Positions 7,392 to 14,480 are shown, numbered from the stretch's first letter. The stretch: 19,057 bases of DNA from CAZKGE01 sp964541695 (GCA_964541695.1 CAZIRB010000036.1:1-19057), one strand, 5' to 3'. Notes: generated by a model from the sequence alone, not told the origin. Translations and numbers: made by a program.

Positions 7392-7820
7392 CCGCACTCC
7401 TGGCCGATGAGCTACGTCGGCATCGGCCGCGACGCGACGATCAGCACGGGCGGCAAGAACTTCCGCTTCAAGAACTCCACCGAAGCGCCGATCTATCTGG
7501 CCGCGTTTGCGAGCACAAACGACATGACCGTCACGGTGTCGATCTACGGCGCGCCGCTGCCGGACGGGCGGACGATCAAGATCACGTCGGAATGCACCGG
7601 CACCATGCCCGCGCCGTCCGCGCTGATCCAACTCGACGAGAGTCTGCCCGCCGAGACGCGCGTCGTCGAGCGCGAGTCGCGCCAGGGCAAAACGTCGCGT
7701 ACATACAAGAACTATTACGACGCCGACGGCAACTTAATCGACCGCGTCGTCGCCTATGAGGACGTCTACCGGCCCATCGAGGGGCTGACGTACGTGTCCG
7801 CGGACCTCTATTATTCATAA
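7392..7820 (+). CDS. VanW-family protein, C-terminal fragment
   Basis: The fragment starts HSWPMSYVGIGRDATI and continues KNFRFKNSTEAPIYLAAF, the core signature of VanW-family proteins (named from vancomycin-resistance vanB clusters but widespread and of unknown function in Clostridia; usually exported and cell-wall associated). The last 70 residues, with VVERESRQGKTSRTYKNYYD and a final YVSADLYYS, match the usual C-terminal extension. The 5' part is lost in the gap. There is no vancomycin-resistance cluster here, so the name should not be taken as a resistance call. It lies between the diguanylate cyclase and pncB on the same strand. Confidence 0.85.
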   Translation, partial: PHSWPMSYVGIGRDATISTGGKNFRFKNSTEAPIYLAAFASTNDMTVTVSIYGAPLPDGRTIKITSECTGTMPAPSALIQLDESLPAETRVVERESRQGKTSRTYKNYYDADGNLIDRVVAYEDVYRPIEGLTYVSADLYYS

Positions 7821-7861
7821 TTCGTACACGTTTCTTTCTTTTTTCTTCCTGCCGGATGCGG

Positions 7862-7867
7862 TATAAT
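7862..7867 (+). promoter_or_regulatory. -10 box of a probable pncB promoter
   Basis: A perfect TATAAT stands 33 nt before the pncB start codon, in the short gap after VanW. The -35 region is only a T-rich stretch (7831-7844), so the promoter is supported mainly by the -10. Confidence 0.5.
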
Positions 7868-7900
7868 GAAGCCAATTCAGGGTCATTCGGAGGGGGACAC

Positions 7901-9337
7901 ATGCGCAACTTAACCATGCTGACCGACTTCTACGAGCTCACCATGATGTACGGCTATTTCAAGAAGGGCATGACGGAGAACGAGGCGATTTTCGACGTGT
8001 TCTTCCGCCCGCGCGAGAACATCGCCTACGCCGTCATGGCCGGCGTCGAGAGCCTCGTCGACTACGTCAACAACCTGCGTTTCGACGACGACGCGCTCGC
8101 CTATCTGCGCTCGCTCAACACGTTCGACGAGCCGTTTTTGCAGTTTTTGTCGCGACTGACGTTCACCGGCGAGATCTACGCCATTCCGGAGGGCACGGTC
8201 GTGTTCCCCTACGAGCCGCTCGTGCGCGTCAAGGCGCCGATCATTCAGGCGCAGCTCATCGAGACCGCGCTATTGACGTTCATCAACCACCAGACGCTCA
8301 TCGCCAGCAAGGCCAGCCGCGTCTGCTACGCAGCAAAAGGCGACCCGGTGCTCGAGTTCGGCCTGCGCCGCGCGCAGGGGCCGGACGCGGGCATCTACGG
8401 CGCGCGCGCCGCCGTCATCGGCGGCTGCGGCTCCACGAGCAACGTGCTCGCCGGCCAGATGTTCGGCATCCCGATCAGCGGCACGCACGCCCACAGCTGG
8501 GTCATGAGCTTTCCGGACGAGATCACGGCGTTCCGCGCGTACGCCGAGGTCTTCCCCTCCGCCTGCCTGCTGCTCGTGGACACCTACGACACGCTGGGCA
8601 GCGGCGTGCCGAACGCGATCACCGTGTTCAACGAGCTGCGCGAAAGGGGCCACGAGCCCGTCGGCATCCGGCTCGACAGCGGCGACCTGGCGTACCTGTC
8701 CAAAAAAGCGCGCGAGATGCTCGACGCCGCGGGCTTCCCGAAGGCGCGCATCTGCGCGTCCAGCGACCTTGACGAAACCGTGATCCAGGACCTGAAGTCC
8801 CAGGGCTGCCGCATCGATTTCTGGGGCGTCGGCACCAAGCTGATCACCGGCGACGACAGCCCCGCGCTCGGCGGCGTATACAAGCTGGCCGCCGAAGTGG
8901 TCGATGGGAAGATCATCCCGAAGATCAAGCTCTCCGACAACCCCGTCAAGGTCACAAACCCCGGTTACAAGAAGGTATTCCGCCTCTACGACAGCCGCAC
9001 GGGCATGGCGCTGGCCGACCTGATCGGTCTCGACGGCGAGACGATCGACACGGGCAGGCCGCTGAAAATCTATCACCCGCTGCAGACGTACAAAAATAAG
9101 ACGATCGAAAACTTTACCGTGCGCGAGCTGATGGTGCCGATATTCATCGGCGGAAAGCAGGTGTATGCGCTGCCGGACATCCGCGAAATTCAGGCGTACG
9201 CTAAAAAAGAGTTCGCGACGTTCTGGGACGAGTACAAACGCCTGCTCAACCCGCATATTTATAAGGTAGACCTGACAGACAAGCTGTACGACCTGAAGAA
9301 GGAGCTCATCCGCCAATGCAGCAAGGAGCAAGCCTGA
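7901..9337 (+). CDS. pncB: Nicotinate phosphoribosyltransferase
   Basis: Converts nicotinate and PRPP, with ATP hydrolysis, to nicotinate mononucleotide in the Preiss-Handler NAD salvage pathway. The 478-residue protein begins NLTMLTDFYELTMMYGYF, contains EFGLRRAQGPDAG (about 152-164), GGCGSTSN, the GTHAHSWV motif (194-201) that carries the phosphorylatable His of this family, and RLDSGDLAYLS. The length suits the Gram-positive/clostridial branch. ATG at 7901 has GGAGGGGG 5 nt upstream; an earlier in-frame ATG at 7856 lies across the -10 box and was rejected. The last 22 nt overlap the next gene. Confidence 0.95.
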   Translation: MRNLTMLTDFYELTMMYGYFKKGMTENEAIFDVFFRPRENIAYAVMAGVESLVDYVNNLRFDDDALAYLRSLNTFDEPFLQFLSRLTFTGEIYAIPEGTVVFPYEPLVRVKAPIIQAQLIETALLTFINHQTLIASKASRVCYAAKGDPVLEFGLRRAQGPDAGIYGARAAVIGGCGSTSNVLAGQMFGIPISGTHAHSWVMSFPDEITAFRAYAEVFPSACLLLVDTYDTLGSGVPNAITVFNELRERGHEPVGIRLDSGDLAYLSKKAREMLDAAGFPKARICASSDLDETVIQDLKSQGCRIDFWGVGTKLITGDDSPALGGVYKLAAEVVDGKIIPKIKLSDNPVKVTNPGYKKVFRLYDSRTGMALADLIGLDGETIDTGRPLKIYHPLQTYKNKTIENFTVRELMVPIFIGGKQVYALPDIREIQAYAKKEFATFWDEYKRLLNPHIYKVDLTDKLYDLKKELIRQCSKEQA

Positions 9338-9855
9338 AACTGATCCGCGCGGCGCTGTCGTTTGCGCTGCTGACCGCCGCGCTCGTTCTGCCGTGGGCGC
9401 TGTCCGCCTGCGACAACGCGGAGCCCGTGATCGTCGGCACGCCGACGCCCGAGCCGACCGCGACGCCCGAGCCGGAGCCGTTCACCTATTCGGTCACGGG
9501 CGAGCCGCTGCCCACCGACATGATGGGCGCCGAGATCGGCGACGAGAACCACTATTACCGCTATCTCTCGTTCGGCGACATCATCGTCTACGAGTACGGA
9601 ACCGGCACGTTTTTGGACGGCGTCGTCGTCAACGCCTATCCGCTGCCGCTCGACGGGGAGATCGAGATCGTGTACTACAACGACGACGGCAAGCTGGTCG
9701 GCCGGGGCACGCTGCACAACGCCGAGGGCACCACCGTGTTCCCGACCGGCAGCAGCCGCATCTACGCGGAGATCGCAACGGACATCGACGTACGAAAGAT
9801 GGATTTCGTGTTCGAATTCAAGCGGCCGTTGCAGCCCGTTGAAGAGCAGGGGTGA
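9316..9855 (+). CDS. Putative lipoprotein with Pro/Thr linker
   Basis: The 179-residue product has a hydrophobic signal ending ALSAC with Cys at residue 32, then a low-complexity linker of PTPEPTATPEPEP type (about 40-53) and a soluble domain of about 120 residues rich in beta-like segments (YYRYLSFGDIIVYEY, GEIEIVYYNDDGKLV). No catalytic motif is recognised. The start overlaps pncB by 22 nt, with AAGGAG 11 nt upstream, so the two are co-transcribed and perhaps coupled. A terminator follows 41 nt after the stop. Function unknown; a cell-surface role is inferred from the signal only. Confidence 0.8.
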   Translation: MQQGASLKLIRAALSFALLTAALVLPWALSACDNAEPVIVGTPTPEPTATPEPEPFTYSVTGEPLPTDMMGAEIGDENHYYRYLSFGDIIVYEYGTGTFLDGVVVNAYPLPLDGEIEIVYYNDDGKLVGRGTLHNAEGTTVFPTGSSRIYAEIATDIDVRKMDFVFEFKRPLQPVEEQG

Positions 9856-9896
9856 GGGTGCGGACGTAGGCTGGCCTTGCTATATTCGGAGCTATT

Positions 9897-9935
9897 AAAA
9901 GGGCGCGGCAGCAGTCGCGCTCTTTTGTTTTTGTG
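9897..9935 (+). terminator. Terminator of the pncB-lipoprotein unit
   Basis: AAAAGGGCGCG and CGCGCTCTTTT pair (one G-T wobble) around the loop GCAGCAGT, followed by GTTTTTG on the plus strand. Confidence 0.8.
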
Positions 9936-9964
9936 GGGATGTTATGCCCCCCAGAGGGAAACGC

Positions 9965-10018
9965 TGAGGGCTTTGCCCTCAGACACCCACCAAAGGGGGA
10001 ACCCCCCTTTGGAAACCC
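9965..10018 (-). repeat. Palindromic intergenic repeat, copy 1 (inverted)
   Basis: Read on the minus strand the order is GGGTTTCC, a hairpin AAAGGGGG/CCCCCTTT (9992-10010), TGGTGGGTGTC, and a hairpin TGAGGGC/GCCCTCA (9965-9981). This is the reverse orientation of copies 2 and 3. Confidence 0.8.
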
Positions 10019-10035
10019 GGGGAAAAATGAGCACT

Positions 10036-10136
10036 GCTATTGGGGTTTCCATAGGGCCGCCGGCCCTTTGGCGGGTGTTTGAGGGGCCGAAGCTGAGCGC
10101 CGCCTGTGGCGGATGAAGCGAAGCGCAGGCCCCTTA
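10036..10136 (+). repeat. Palindromic intergenic repeat, copy 2 with expanded hairpin
   Basis: GCTATTGGGGTTTCC is followed by hairpin AGGGCC/GGCCCT (10053-10067), TTTGGCGGGTGTTTGA and an outer stem AGGGGCC/GGCCCCT (10082-10134). In the other copies this second stem has a 3-nt loop; here the loop is 39 nt and encloses its own hairpin CCGCC/GGCGG (10100-10112). Confidence 0.8.
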
Positions 10137-10158
10137 GACATCCACTAAAACCCAGGAA
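10129..10158 (-). repeat. Degenerate, truncated inverted copy of the repeat
   Basis: TTAGACATCCACTAAAACCC resembles the copy 1 order TCAGACACCCACC...AAACCC with the first hairpin deleted. It makes the segment 9965-10085 and 10129-10230 look like a tandem duplication with a period of 135 bp (10036 to 10171). Confidence 0.5.
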
Positions 10159-10170
10159 AAAACGAATGCG

Positions 10171-10231
10171 GCTATTGGGGTTTCCAAAGGGCCCTCGGCC
10201 CTTTGGCGGGTGTTTGAGGGCGGAGCCCTCA
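10171..10231 (+). repeat. Palindromic intergenic repeat, copy 3
   Basis: GCTATTGGGGTTTCC, hairpin AAAGGGCC/GGCCCTTT with loop CTC (10186-10204), TTGGCGGGTGTTTG and hairpin TGAGGGC/GCCCTCA with loop GGA (10215-10231). It is nearly identical to copy 2 outside the second loop. Confidence 0.85.
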
Positions 10232-10240
10232 ACGTACTTT

Positions 10241-10297
10241 CCCGTTTTTTCCGTTACTTCCCGTCCTTTTCCCCGTTCGTTTCCCGTCCCTTCCCGA
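10241..10297. repeat. CCCGT series at helical spacing
   Basis: CCCGT or one-mismatch forms begin at 10241, 10250, 10260, 10272, 10283 and 10293, an average step of 10.4 bp, in an otherwise C/T-rich tract. On the LysR mRNA strand this reads as repeated ACGGGAA just after the stop codon. Confidence 0.6.
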
Positions 10298-10298
10298 C

Positions 10299-11189
10299 CT
10301 ACCCCCGGCCCTCAAAGCCCACCGAGTCCAGCACCGCGCGGCGGACCGCGCGCTCGACCGGGGTCAGCGGCCGCCGCTTTTTCTCGATCAGAAATATATC
10401 GAGCGCAAACGGGATATCGCTGATCGCAAGCCGCACGACGTCCGGGTCGGACAGCGGCGCGTCCTCCTCAAACATGCGCGCGACGAGCTCTGGATTCGTC
10501 TTGACGAGGCTGATGATCTCCATCGGCCGGTCGCACTCCAGCGCGACGCGCGGTTCAAAGCCTGCATCCCGAATGATCTGTCGCATAACGGCGTTCGTGC
10601 GCGATCTGGCGTGCGGGATGATCAGCGGCTCGTTCCTGAGTTGCGCGATGCGGATCGACCGTTCTTTTGCGAGCGGATGCTTGCGGTTGACGATCACGCA
10701 CTGATTCCGCTGAAACAGGAAATTGCCCGCAAAGCGCGCGCCGTCGATCGGCCCGTACACGATGCCGAAGCTGCACGCGCCGCGCTCGATCAAGTCCTCG
10801 CACTCGGACGAATAATGCTCCGTGGTCACGACGGAATACTCCGGAACCTGGTTCAGCAGCAGCCGCTGCAGCGGGCGCGGGCAATTCGGGATGATGTTGT
10901 AGGTACAGGCGATCGCGACGGCGGGCCTGCCTTCCGGATCGGTGAACGTCCGAACAAGCTCAGAGAACGCGGCCACGACCGCGGACGCTTTCTCATAGAA
11001 CTCGCGGCCGCGCTCGGTCAGATGCACGCCGCCCGGGCCGCGGTGAAGCAACGGATACCCAAGCTCCGCCTCGAGACGCCGAATCGCGCTCGACAGCCCC
11101 TGCTGCGAGATGAACATGCGCTCGGCGGCCGTGGATAGCGACCCCGCGTCCGCGGCGGCGATCAAATACTGCAACTCCCGAATATCCAT
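10299..11189 (-). CDS. LysR-family transcriptional regulator
   Basis: A 296-residue regulator. The N-terminal winged HTH starts MDIRELQYLIAAADAGSLSTAAE and runs to about residue 62 (LEAELGYPLLHR, LTERGREFYEKA), followed by a substrate-binding effector domain from about 90 (AIACTYNIIPNCP) to the end. The ATG at 11187-11189 has GAGGGG about 9 nt upstream. It diverges from a small 40-codon ORF; a perfect dyad (11261-11281) lies between the two promoters at a position usual for LysR binding. LysR proteins often control the gene they diverge from and themselves. The effector is unknown. It ends with TAG. Confidence 0.93.
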   Translation of the reverse strand: MDIRELQYLIAAADAGSLSTAAERMFISQQGLSSAIRRLEAELGYPLLHRGPGGVHLTERGREFYEKASAVVAAFSELVRTFTDPEGRPAVAIACTYNIIPNCPRPLQRLLLNQVPEYSVVTTEHYSSECEDLIERGACSFGIVYGPIDGARFAGNFLFQRNQCVIVNRKHPLAKERSIRIAQLRNEPLIIPHARSRTNAVMRQIIRDAGFEPRVALECDRPMEIISLVKTNPELVARMFEEDAPLSDPDVVRLAISDIPFALDIFLIEKKRRPLTPVERAVRRAVLDSVGFEGRG

Positions 11190-11210
11190 TTGCAGCCACC
11201 CCTCACGGCA

Positions 11211-11239
11211 AGAATACCGTATCAAGCCAAAAAGCGCAA
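11211..11239 (-). promoter_or_regulatory. Predicted LysR gene promoter
   Basis: Minus-strand TTGCGC (11234-11239), 17 bp, TATTCT (11211-11216). The start would be near 11204, 15 nt before the LysR ATG, which leaves room for the binding site. The spacing is ideal and both boxes are moderate. Confidence 0.5.
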
Positions 11240-11260
11240 GTGGCGCGGAACGGGCAAACA

Positions 11261-11281
11261 GGTACAACCCACGGTTGTACC
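11261..11281. promoter_or_regulatory. Perfect 9-3-9 dyad, candidate LysR operator
   Basis: GGTACAACC and GGTTGTACC flank CAC, a perfect inverted repeat. Its centre (11271) lies about 64-67 bp upstream of both predicted divergent start points, where LysR recognition sites usually sit. It does not contain the classical T-N11-A spacing, so the assignment rests on position and symmetry. Confidence 0.65.
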
Positions 11282-11299
11282 CCCGTAAAAAACGCTTGT

Positions 11300-11328
11300 T
11301 TGTCAATGCTAACAAACTGCGGTATTCT
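11300..11328 (+). promoter_or_regulatory. Predicted promoter of the 40-codon small ORF
   Basis: TTGTCA (11300-11305), 17 bp, TATTCT (11323-11328). The segment CGGTATTCT is shared with the divergent LysR promoter. A further inverted pair GTTTGT/ACAAAC spans the -35 box. It predicts a leader of about 85 nt. Confidence 0.55.
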
Positions 11329-11420
11329 ATATATGCAAAGGAAAGATAAGGATGCGGGAAAGGTCCCCGGGAACGGGAACCGGCAGCGGCCCGCAAATGT
11401 TGTAAGGAGGATGCAAAATC

Positions 11421-11543
11421 ATGAAGTACGCAAATTTTGAGGATGCCAAAGCAAGGCGCGATGCCCTCGCGGCGGTCACGTATTTTGTCGACACGAACAG
11501 CGTCACGCTGCTGAGGCAGTTTGCGGACGCGAGCGGCCGGTAA
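11421..11543 (+). CDS. Small 40-residue protein divergent from LysR
   Basis: An ATG at 11421 is preceded by TAAGGAGG at 10 nt and opens 40 codons ending TAA. The product begins MKYANFEDAKARRDALAAV, continues TYFVDTNSVTLLRQFADASGR, and looks soluble and helical with no signal peptide or Cys. I do not recognise it. A good promoter and a binding site support expression. It is transcribed toward the PLP enzyme gene, sharing the terminator at 11672-11705. Because it is the only gene diverging from LysR, it may be the regulated target or a leader peptide; it could also be the intact start of a decayed longer gene, though the next 130 nt show no protein-like continuation. Confidence 0.6.
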   Translation: MKYANFEDAKARRDALAAVTYFVDTNSVTLLRQFADASGR

Positions 11544-11671
11544 CCCCGTCTTTTGGGCGGCCCGGCCGTCCGAAGGGTCCATGTTCCAGCGTTTGCCGCC
11601 GCGTGCGGCATTGGCCAAAGGAACCCCATATACCTCCTCGTATTTTGCCGCAGTCTCCCGGCGGCAAACAA

Positions 11672-11705
11672 AACAGCCGGATCGTTCAGTGCCGATCCGG
11701 CTGTT
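11672..11705 (-). terminator. Strong terminator between convergent genes
   Basis: A perfect 13-bp stem AACAGCCGGATCG/CGATCCGGCTGTT with an 8-nt loop. On the minus strand it is followed by TTTGTTTG and closes the PLP enzyme gene; on the plus strand it is followed by ACTTTTAT and may also close the small ORF transcript. Confidence 0.88.
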
Positions 11706-11724
11706 ACTTTTATAAGGAGTCGCT

Positions 11725-13197
11725 TTACAGGTTTTCGAGCACGCCCGTTTTTCTATTAAACTCGTTGATCAGCGCGTCGATCTCGTCCGCCTGCGCGTGC
11801 ACGCCGGTCCAGTAGTGCTCGTCGTACCACTGCGCGTTGATCTCCTCGTATGTCCTGCCCTGCTGCTCCACCCAGGTGTAATACTTGAGGTTGTGGATGC
11901 GCTTTCTGGCCTCGTAGGTCAGCTCCTCCATCACGTCCGTGCGAATGGAAGCCAGGTGTCCCGCGTAGTCGGCCGCGGCCTTGACCGCGGAATACGCGCC
12001 GTCGGCCTCCTCAAGCTCCTGGATGCGGCTCCGGTACATGACGGACGAGTCCGTGCCCACGGTGGCGACGACGTCCTTCTCGGTCAGCTCGTAGTACTTG
12101 GCCATCTTGATGCAGCAAAGCAGGTTCGCGATGCCCGAGATGCCGAGCAGCGAGAGCTTGTCTATAAACTCCCGCGGCACGCCAACCTCGTCGACAAGGT
12201 ATTTCTTGCCCGCCGGGTCGTTGAACAGTCGCAGCAGCTTCTGGCTGTCCTCGTCGTCGATATCGATCACCATGTCGGTGTTTTTGACGTTGTGGATCCA
12301 CGGCACGTGCTTGTCGCCGATGCCCTCGATGCGGTGGCCGCCGAAGCCGTTGTTTAAAAGCGTCGGGCACTGCAGCGCCTCGCCGACGGCGAGCTTGAAG
12401 TGCGGGTACTGCTCCTTGAGGTAGTCGCCCGCGGACATCGTGCCCGCCGAGCCGGACGTAAAGCAGGCGCCCGCGAGCCGCAGGCCTTCGCCCTTCATCG
12501 AGGCGAACGCGTCCTGGATCGCCTTGCCGGTCACCTGGTAGTGCCACAGCACGTTGCCCATCTCCTCAAACTGATTGAAGATCACGACATCCTTGCGCGT
12601 GGTCTTAAGCTCCCAGGTCTTGTCGAAGATTTCCTTGACGTTCGACTCGCAGCCGGGGGTCGCGATGATCTCGCCCGCGACGGTCTTGAGCCACTCGAAG
12701 CGCTCGCGGCTCATCTCGGCCGGCAAAATCGCGATGGAGGAGCAGGACAAAAGCGCGGAGTTATACGCGCCGCCGCGGCAGTAGTTGCCGGTGCTCGGCC
12801 AGACGGCCTTGTGGTAGGTCGGGTCGAACTGGCCGGTCACGAGGCGCGGCACGAGGCAGCCGAACGACGCGCCGACCTTGTGGCAGCCGGTCGGGAACCA
12901 TTTGCCGACCAGAAGTATGATGCGCGCGCGCACGCCGGTGAGCTCTTTGGGGAACTCGATGTAGTTGACCGGTCCGAACGTGCCGCCCTCCTCGACCGGT
13001 TCGTTGCGCCAGGTGACGCGGAACAGGTTGAGCGGGTTGATGTCCCACAGGCCGACGGATTTCAGCCTCTTTTTGATCTTCTCGGGGATCAGGTCCGGGT
13101 TGCGCATCTCGGCGAACGTCGGGATAACGATGCCCTTCTCGCGTGCACGGTCAACGCTGCGCTGCAAACTCTCTTTCTGAATCGTCAGATCGATCAT
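11725..13197 (-). CDS. Fold-type II PLP-dependent enzyme (cysteine synthase/TrpB-like)
   Basis: A 490-residue enzyme of the tryptophan-synthase-beta/cysteine-synthase superfamily. The probable PLP lysine is K107 in PTGCHKVGASFG, comparable to HTGAHK of TrpB; the substrate loop is PSTGNYCRGG (134-143), and TSGSAGTMSAG (248-258) is placed to bind the cofactor phosphate. It is longer than CysK (about 310) and differs in all motifs, so neither CysK nor TrpB fits; annotated relatives are usually called cysteine synthase-like or PLP-dependent protein subunit beta. The reaction is unknown to me. ATG at 13197 has AGGAG 9 nt upstream and a good promoter at 13254-13282. LysR lies downstream on the same strand. 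Confidence 0.85.
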   Translation of the reverse strand: MIDLTIQKESLQRSVDRAREKGIVIPTFAEMRNPDLIPEKIKKRLKSVGLWDINPLNLFRVTWRNEPVEEGGTFGPVNYIEFPKELTGVRARIILLVGKWFPTGCHKVGASFGCLVPRLVTGQFDPTYHKAVWPSTGNYCRGGAYNSALLSCSSIAILPAEMSRERFEWLKTVAGEIIATPGCESNVKEIFDKTWELKTTRKDVVIFNQFEEMGNVLWHYQVTGKAIQDAFASMKGEGLRLAGACFTSGSAGTMSAGDYLKEQYPHFKLAVGEALQCPTLLNNGFGGHRIEGIGDKHVPWIHNVKNTDMVIDIDDEDSQKLLRLFNDPAGKKYLVDEVGVPREFIDKLSLLGISGIANLLCCIKMAKYYELTEKDVVATVGTDSSVMYRSRIQELEEADGAYSAVKAAADYAGHLASIRTDVMEELTYEARKRIHNLKYYTWVEQQGRTYEEINAQWYDEHYWTGVHAQADEIDALINEFNRKTGVLENL

Positions 13198-13253
13198 ACC
13201 ACTTGCTCCTATTCAATATGAATTCGACGGCTCCGCCGTTGCAGTTCCATTCA

Positions 13254-13282
13254 AGCATACACAATCGCGGCCCGTTTGTAAA
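13254..13282 (-). promoter_or_regulatory. Promoter of the PLP enzyme gene
   Basis: Minus-strand TTTACA (13277-13282), 17 bp, TATGCT (13254-13259). The start would be near 13247, about 50 nt before the ATG. The leader carries ACGGCGGAGCCGT, a 5-bp ACGGC/GCCGT stem. Confidence 0.6.
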
Positions 13283-13312
13283 CAGCGAACGCCGCGGAAT
13301 CCCAAATATATT

Positions 13313-13335
13313 TTTGTTAGCTAAAAATATTTTTG
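13313..13335. repeat. AT-rich palindrome over the DUF3810 stop codon
   Basis: AAAAATATTTTT flanked by AGC(T) and GCT forms a self-complementary block covering the final codons and TAA, next to a second AAATATATTTTTG. It is strikingly AT-rich in a GC-rich surrounding. It could act as a terminator or mRNA end structure, but a clear U-tract after a GC stem is absent. Confidence 0.4.
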
Positions 13336-14435
13336 CTCTCAGCATATGCCAGCAGCAGATCGACCACCTCGCCGTAGCTCTGCACGCCCGCGGGCTGCTC
13401 GTTGTGTTTTAAATAGCTGTCGTTCACCTCGGAGGCGCGCTCGCTGACCGGGCCCTCGTAAGCGTCCCAGTACGCGGCGTGCGCGGCAAGGTCGCGTTTC
13501 AACCCCTCGGAATAGGTTGCCGCAATCTCGTAATACCGATCCGGAGCAACGCGACAGAGCGCGTTCCCCGCCGCGATCAGCATCTGCACGACGGACGAAT
13601 AGCGCACGAACAGGTCGCCGGAGCGCATGCAGGCGAGGAACGCGACAAACTCCGCCTCGTTCTCCGACGCGATGCCGAGTTGGTGCGCCGTCTCGTGCGC
13701 GGCGGCATGCGGTATGGACAAAGCGGGCTGGTCGACGTTGACGTTGCCCTCGGCGGTCAGGCCGATGTAGATGCCCGCGATGCCGAGCCTGGACAGTCCC
13801 GTCGACCACAGCACGGGCTTGACCGCCGAAACCCGCCCGGTAAACAGCGGGTCGTCCGCCGCAAGGCCTGCGTACGCGTCCGGCAGCGCGGCCAGCGTTT
13901 TGGTACGCGGTTGGATGAACGCGGAGACGCCGTTCTCATCCTCCGGCAGCAGGATGCGCAGCCGTTTGGCCTCGCAGCGCAGCACGCCGCAAAGCCGGAT
14001 AAGCTCGTCCGTATCGCGCGCGCGCACGGAAAGCCCCATGCGCTTCTCGAGCGGCTCGCGGAAATAGTGGAAGCCCCAGGTGAAGTAAAACAGGTTCAGC
14101 CCGACGCCAAACGCGATCGCAAGCGCCAGTAAACCCGAAAGCAGCGGCAGCGCGGACCTCCTGCGGACACAGCGCACGATAAACAGCGCGAGCAGCGCGG
14201 GAACGAGCGCGCAGAGCGCGTACAGGATCAGCTCGGCCAGCGAGAACGGCAGCCGGCCCGTCACAAACAGGATGGCCGCCTTGACCGCGGGATAGAGCCG
14301 CTGCGAAAAGACGCGCTCGATCCACGCGCCGTGCTCCCGCGCGATGCGCGGCCAGAGAAAGCCCAGCGGGATTGTCAGCAGAAAGGGCAGCGCGGCGAGC
14401 GTGCGGCGGACCTCGGGGTTTCGATTCTTCGTCAT
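13317..14435 (-). CDS. DUF3810-like membrane protein with HExxH motif
   Basis: The 372-residue protein has about three N-terminal membrane segments (12-30, 64-88, 99-119) followed by a large domain with HETAHQLGIASENEAEF at 247-263. HExxH with downstream glutamates is a zincin metalloprotease motif; the arrangement matches the DUF3810 family of clostridial membrane proteins. Proteolysis is inferred, not shown. The ATG at 14433-14435 has no Shine-Dalgarno; a TGCTATAAT box lies 6 nt upstream, so the mRNA may be leaderless. It diverges from the TIM-barrel gene with only 45 bp between. The last codons and stop are embedded in an AT-rich palindrome. Confidence 0.85.
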   Translation of the reverse strand: MTKNRNPEVRRTLAALPFLLTIPLGFLWPRIAREHGAWIERVFSQRLYPAVKAAILFVTGRLPFSLAELILYALCALVPALLALFIVRCVRRRSALPLLSGLLALAIAFGVGLNLFYFTWGFHYFREPLEKRMGLSVRARDTDELIRLCGVLRCEAKRLRILLPEDENGVSAFIQPRTKTLAALPDAYAGLAADDPLFTGRVSAVKPVLWSTGLSRLGIAGIYIGLTAEGNVNVDQPALSIPHAAAHETAHQLGIASENEAEFVAFLACMRSGDLFVRYSSVVQMLIAAGNALCRVAPDRYYEIAATYSEGLKRDLAAHAAYWDAYEGPVSERASEVNDSYLKHNEQPAGVQSYGEVVDLLLAYAESKNIFS

Positions 14436-14480
14436 GGCGCCATTATAGCACGTCCCGAAAAAACGTGGTATGATGCGGAT
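14436..14480. promoter_or_regulatory. Symmetric divergent promoter, probably leaderless both ways
   Basis: The 45-bp region holds an inverted repeat: ATTATAGCACGT (14442-14453) and ACGTGGTATGAT (14463-14474), matching at 10 of 12 positions around CCCGAAAAA. Each arm is an extended -10 box (TGCTATAAT on minus, TGGTATGAT on plus), and each lies exactly 6 nt from an ATG. There is no recognisable -35 or Shine-Dalgarno for either gene, so both messages would start at or next to the initiation codon. Confidence 0.65.

Noticed and set aside
7392..7820. Vancomycin-resistance locus suggested by the VanW match
   Set aside because: No vanH, vanA/B ligase, vanX or regulator is nearby, and VanW proteins are common in sensitive Clostridia.
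9965..10231. Possible CRISPR array
   Set aside because: Units alternate orientation, are themselves palindromic and lack regular unique spacers; no cas genes are present.
9877..10423. Plus-strand open frames of 79-164 codons after the lipoprotein gene
   Set aside because: They lie in palindromic repeats and opposite the LysR gene; their sequence is explained by the repeats.
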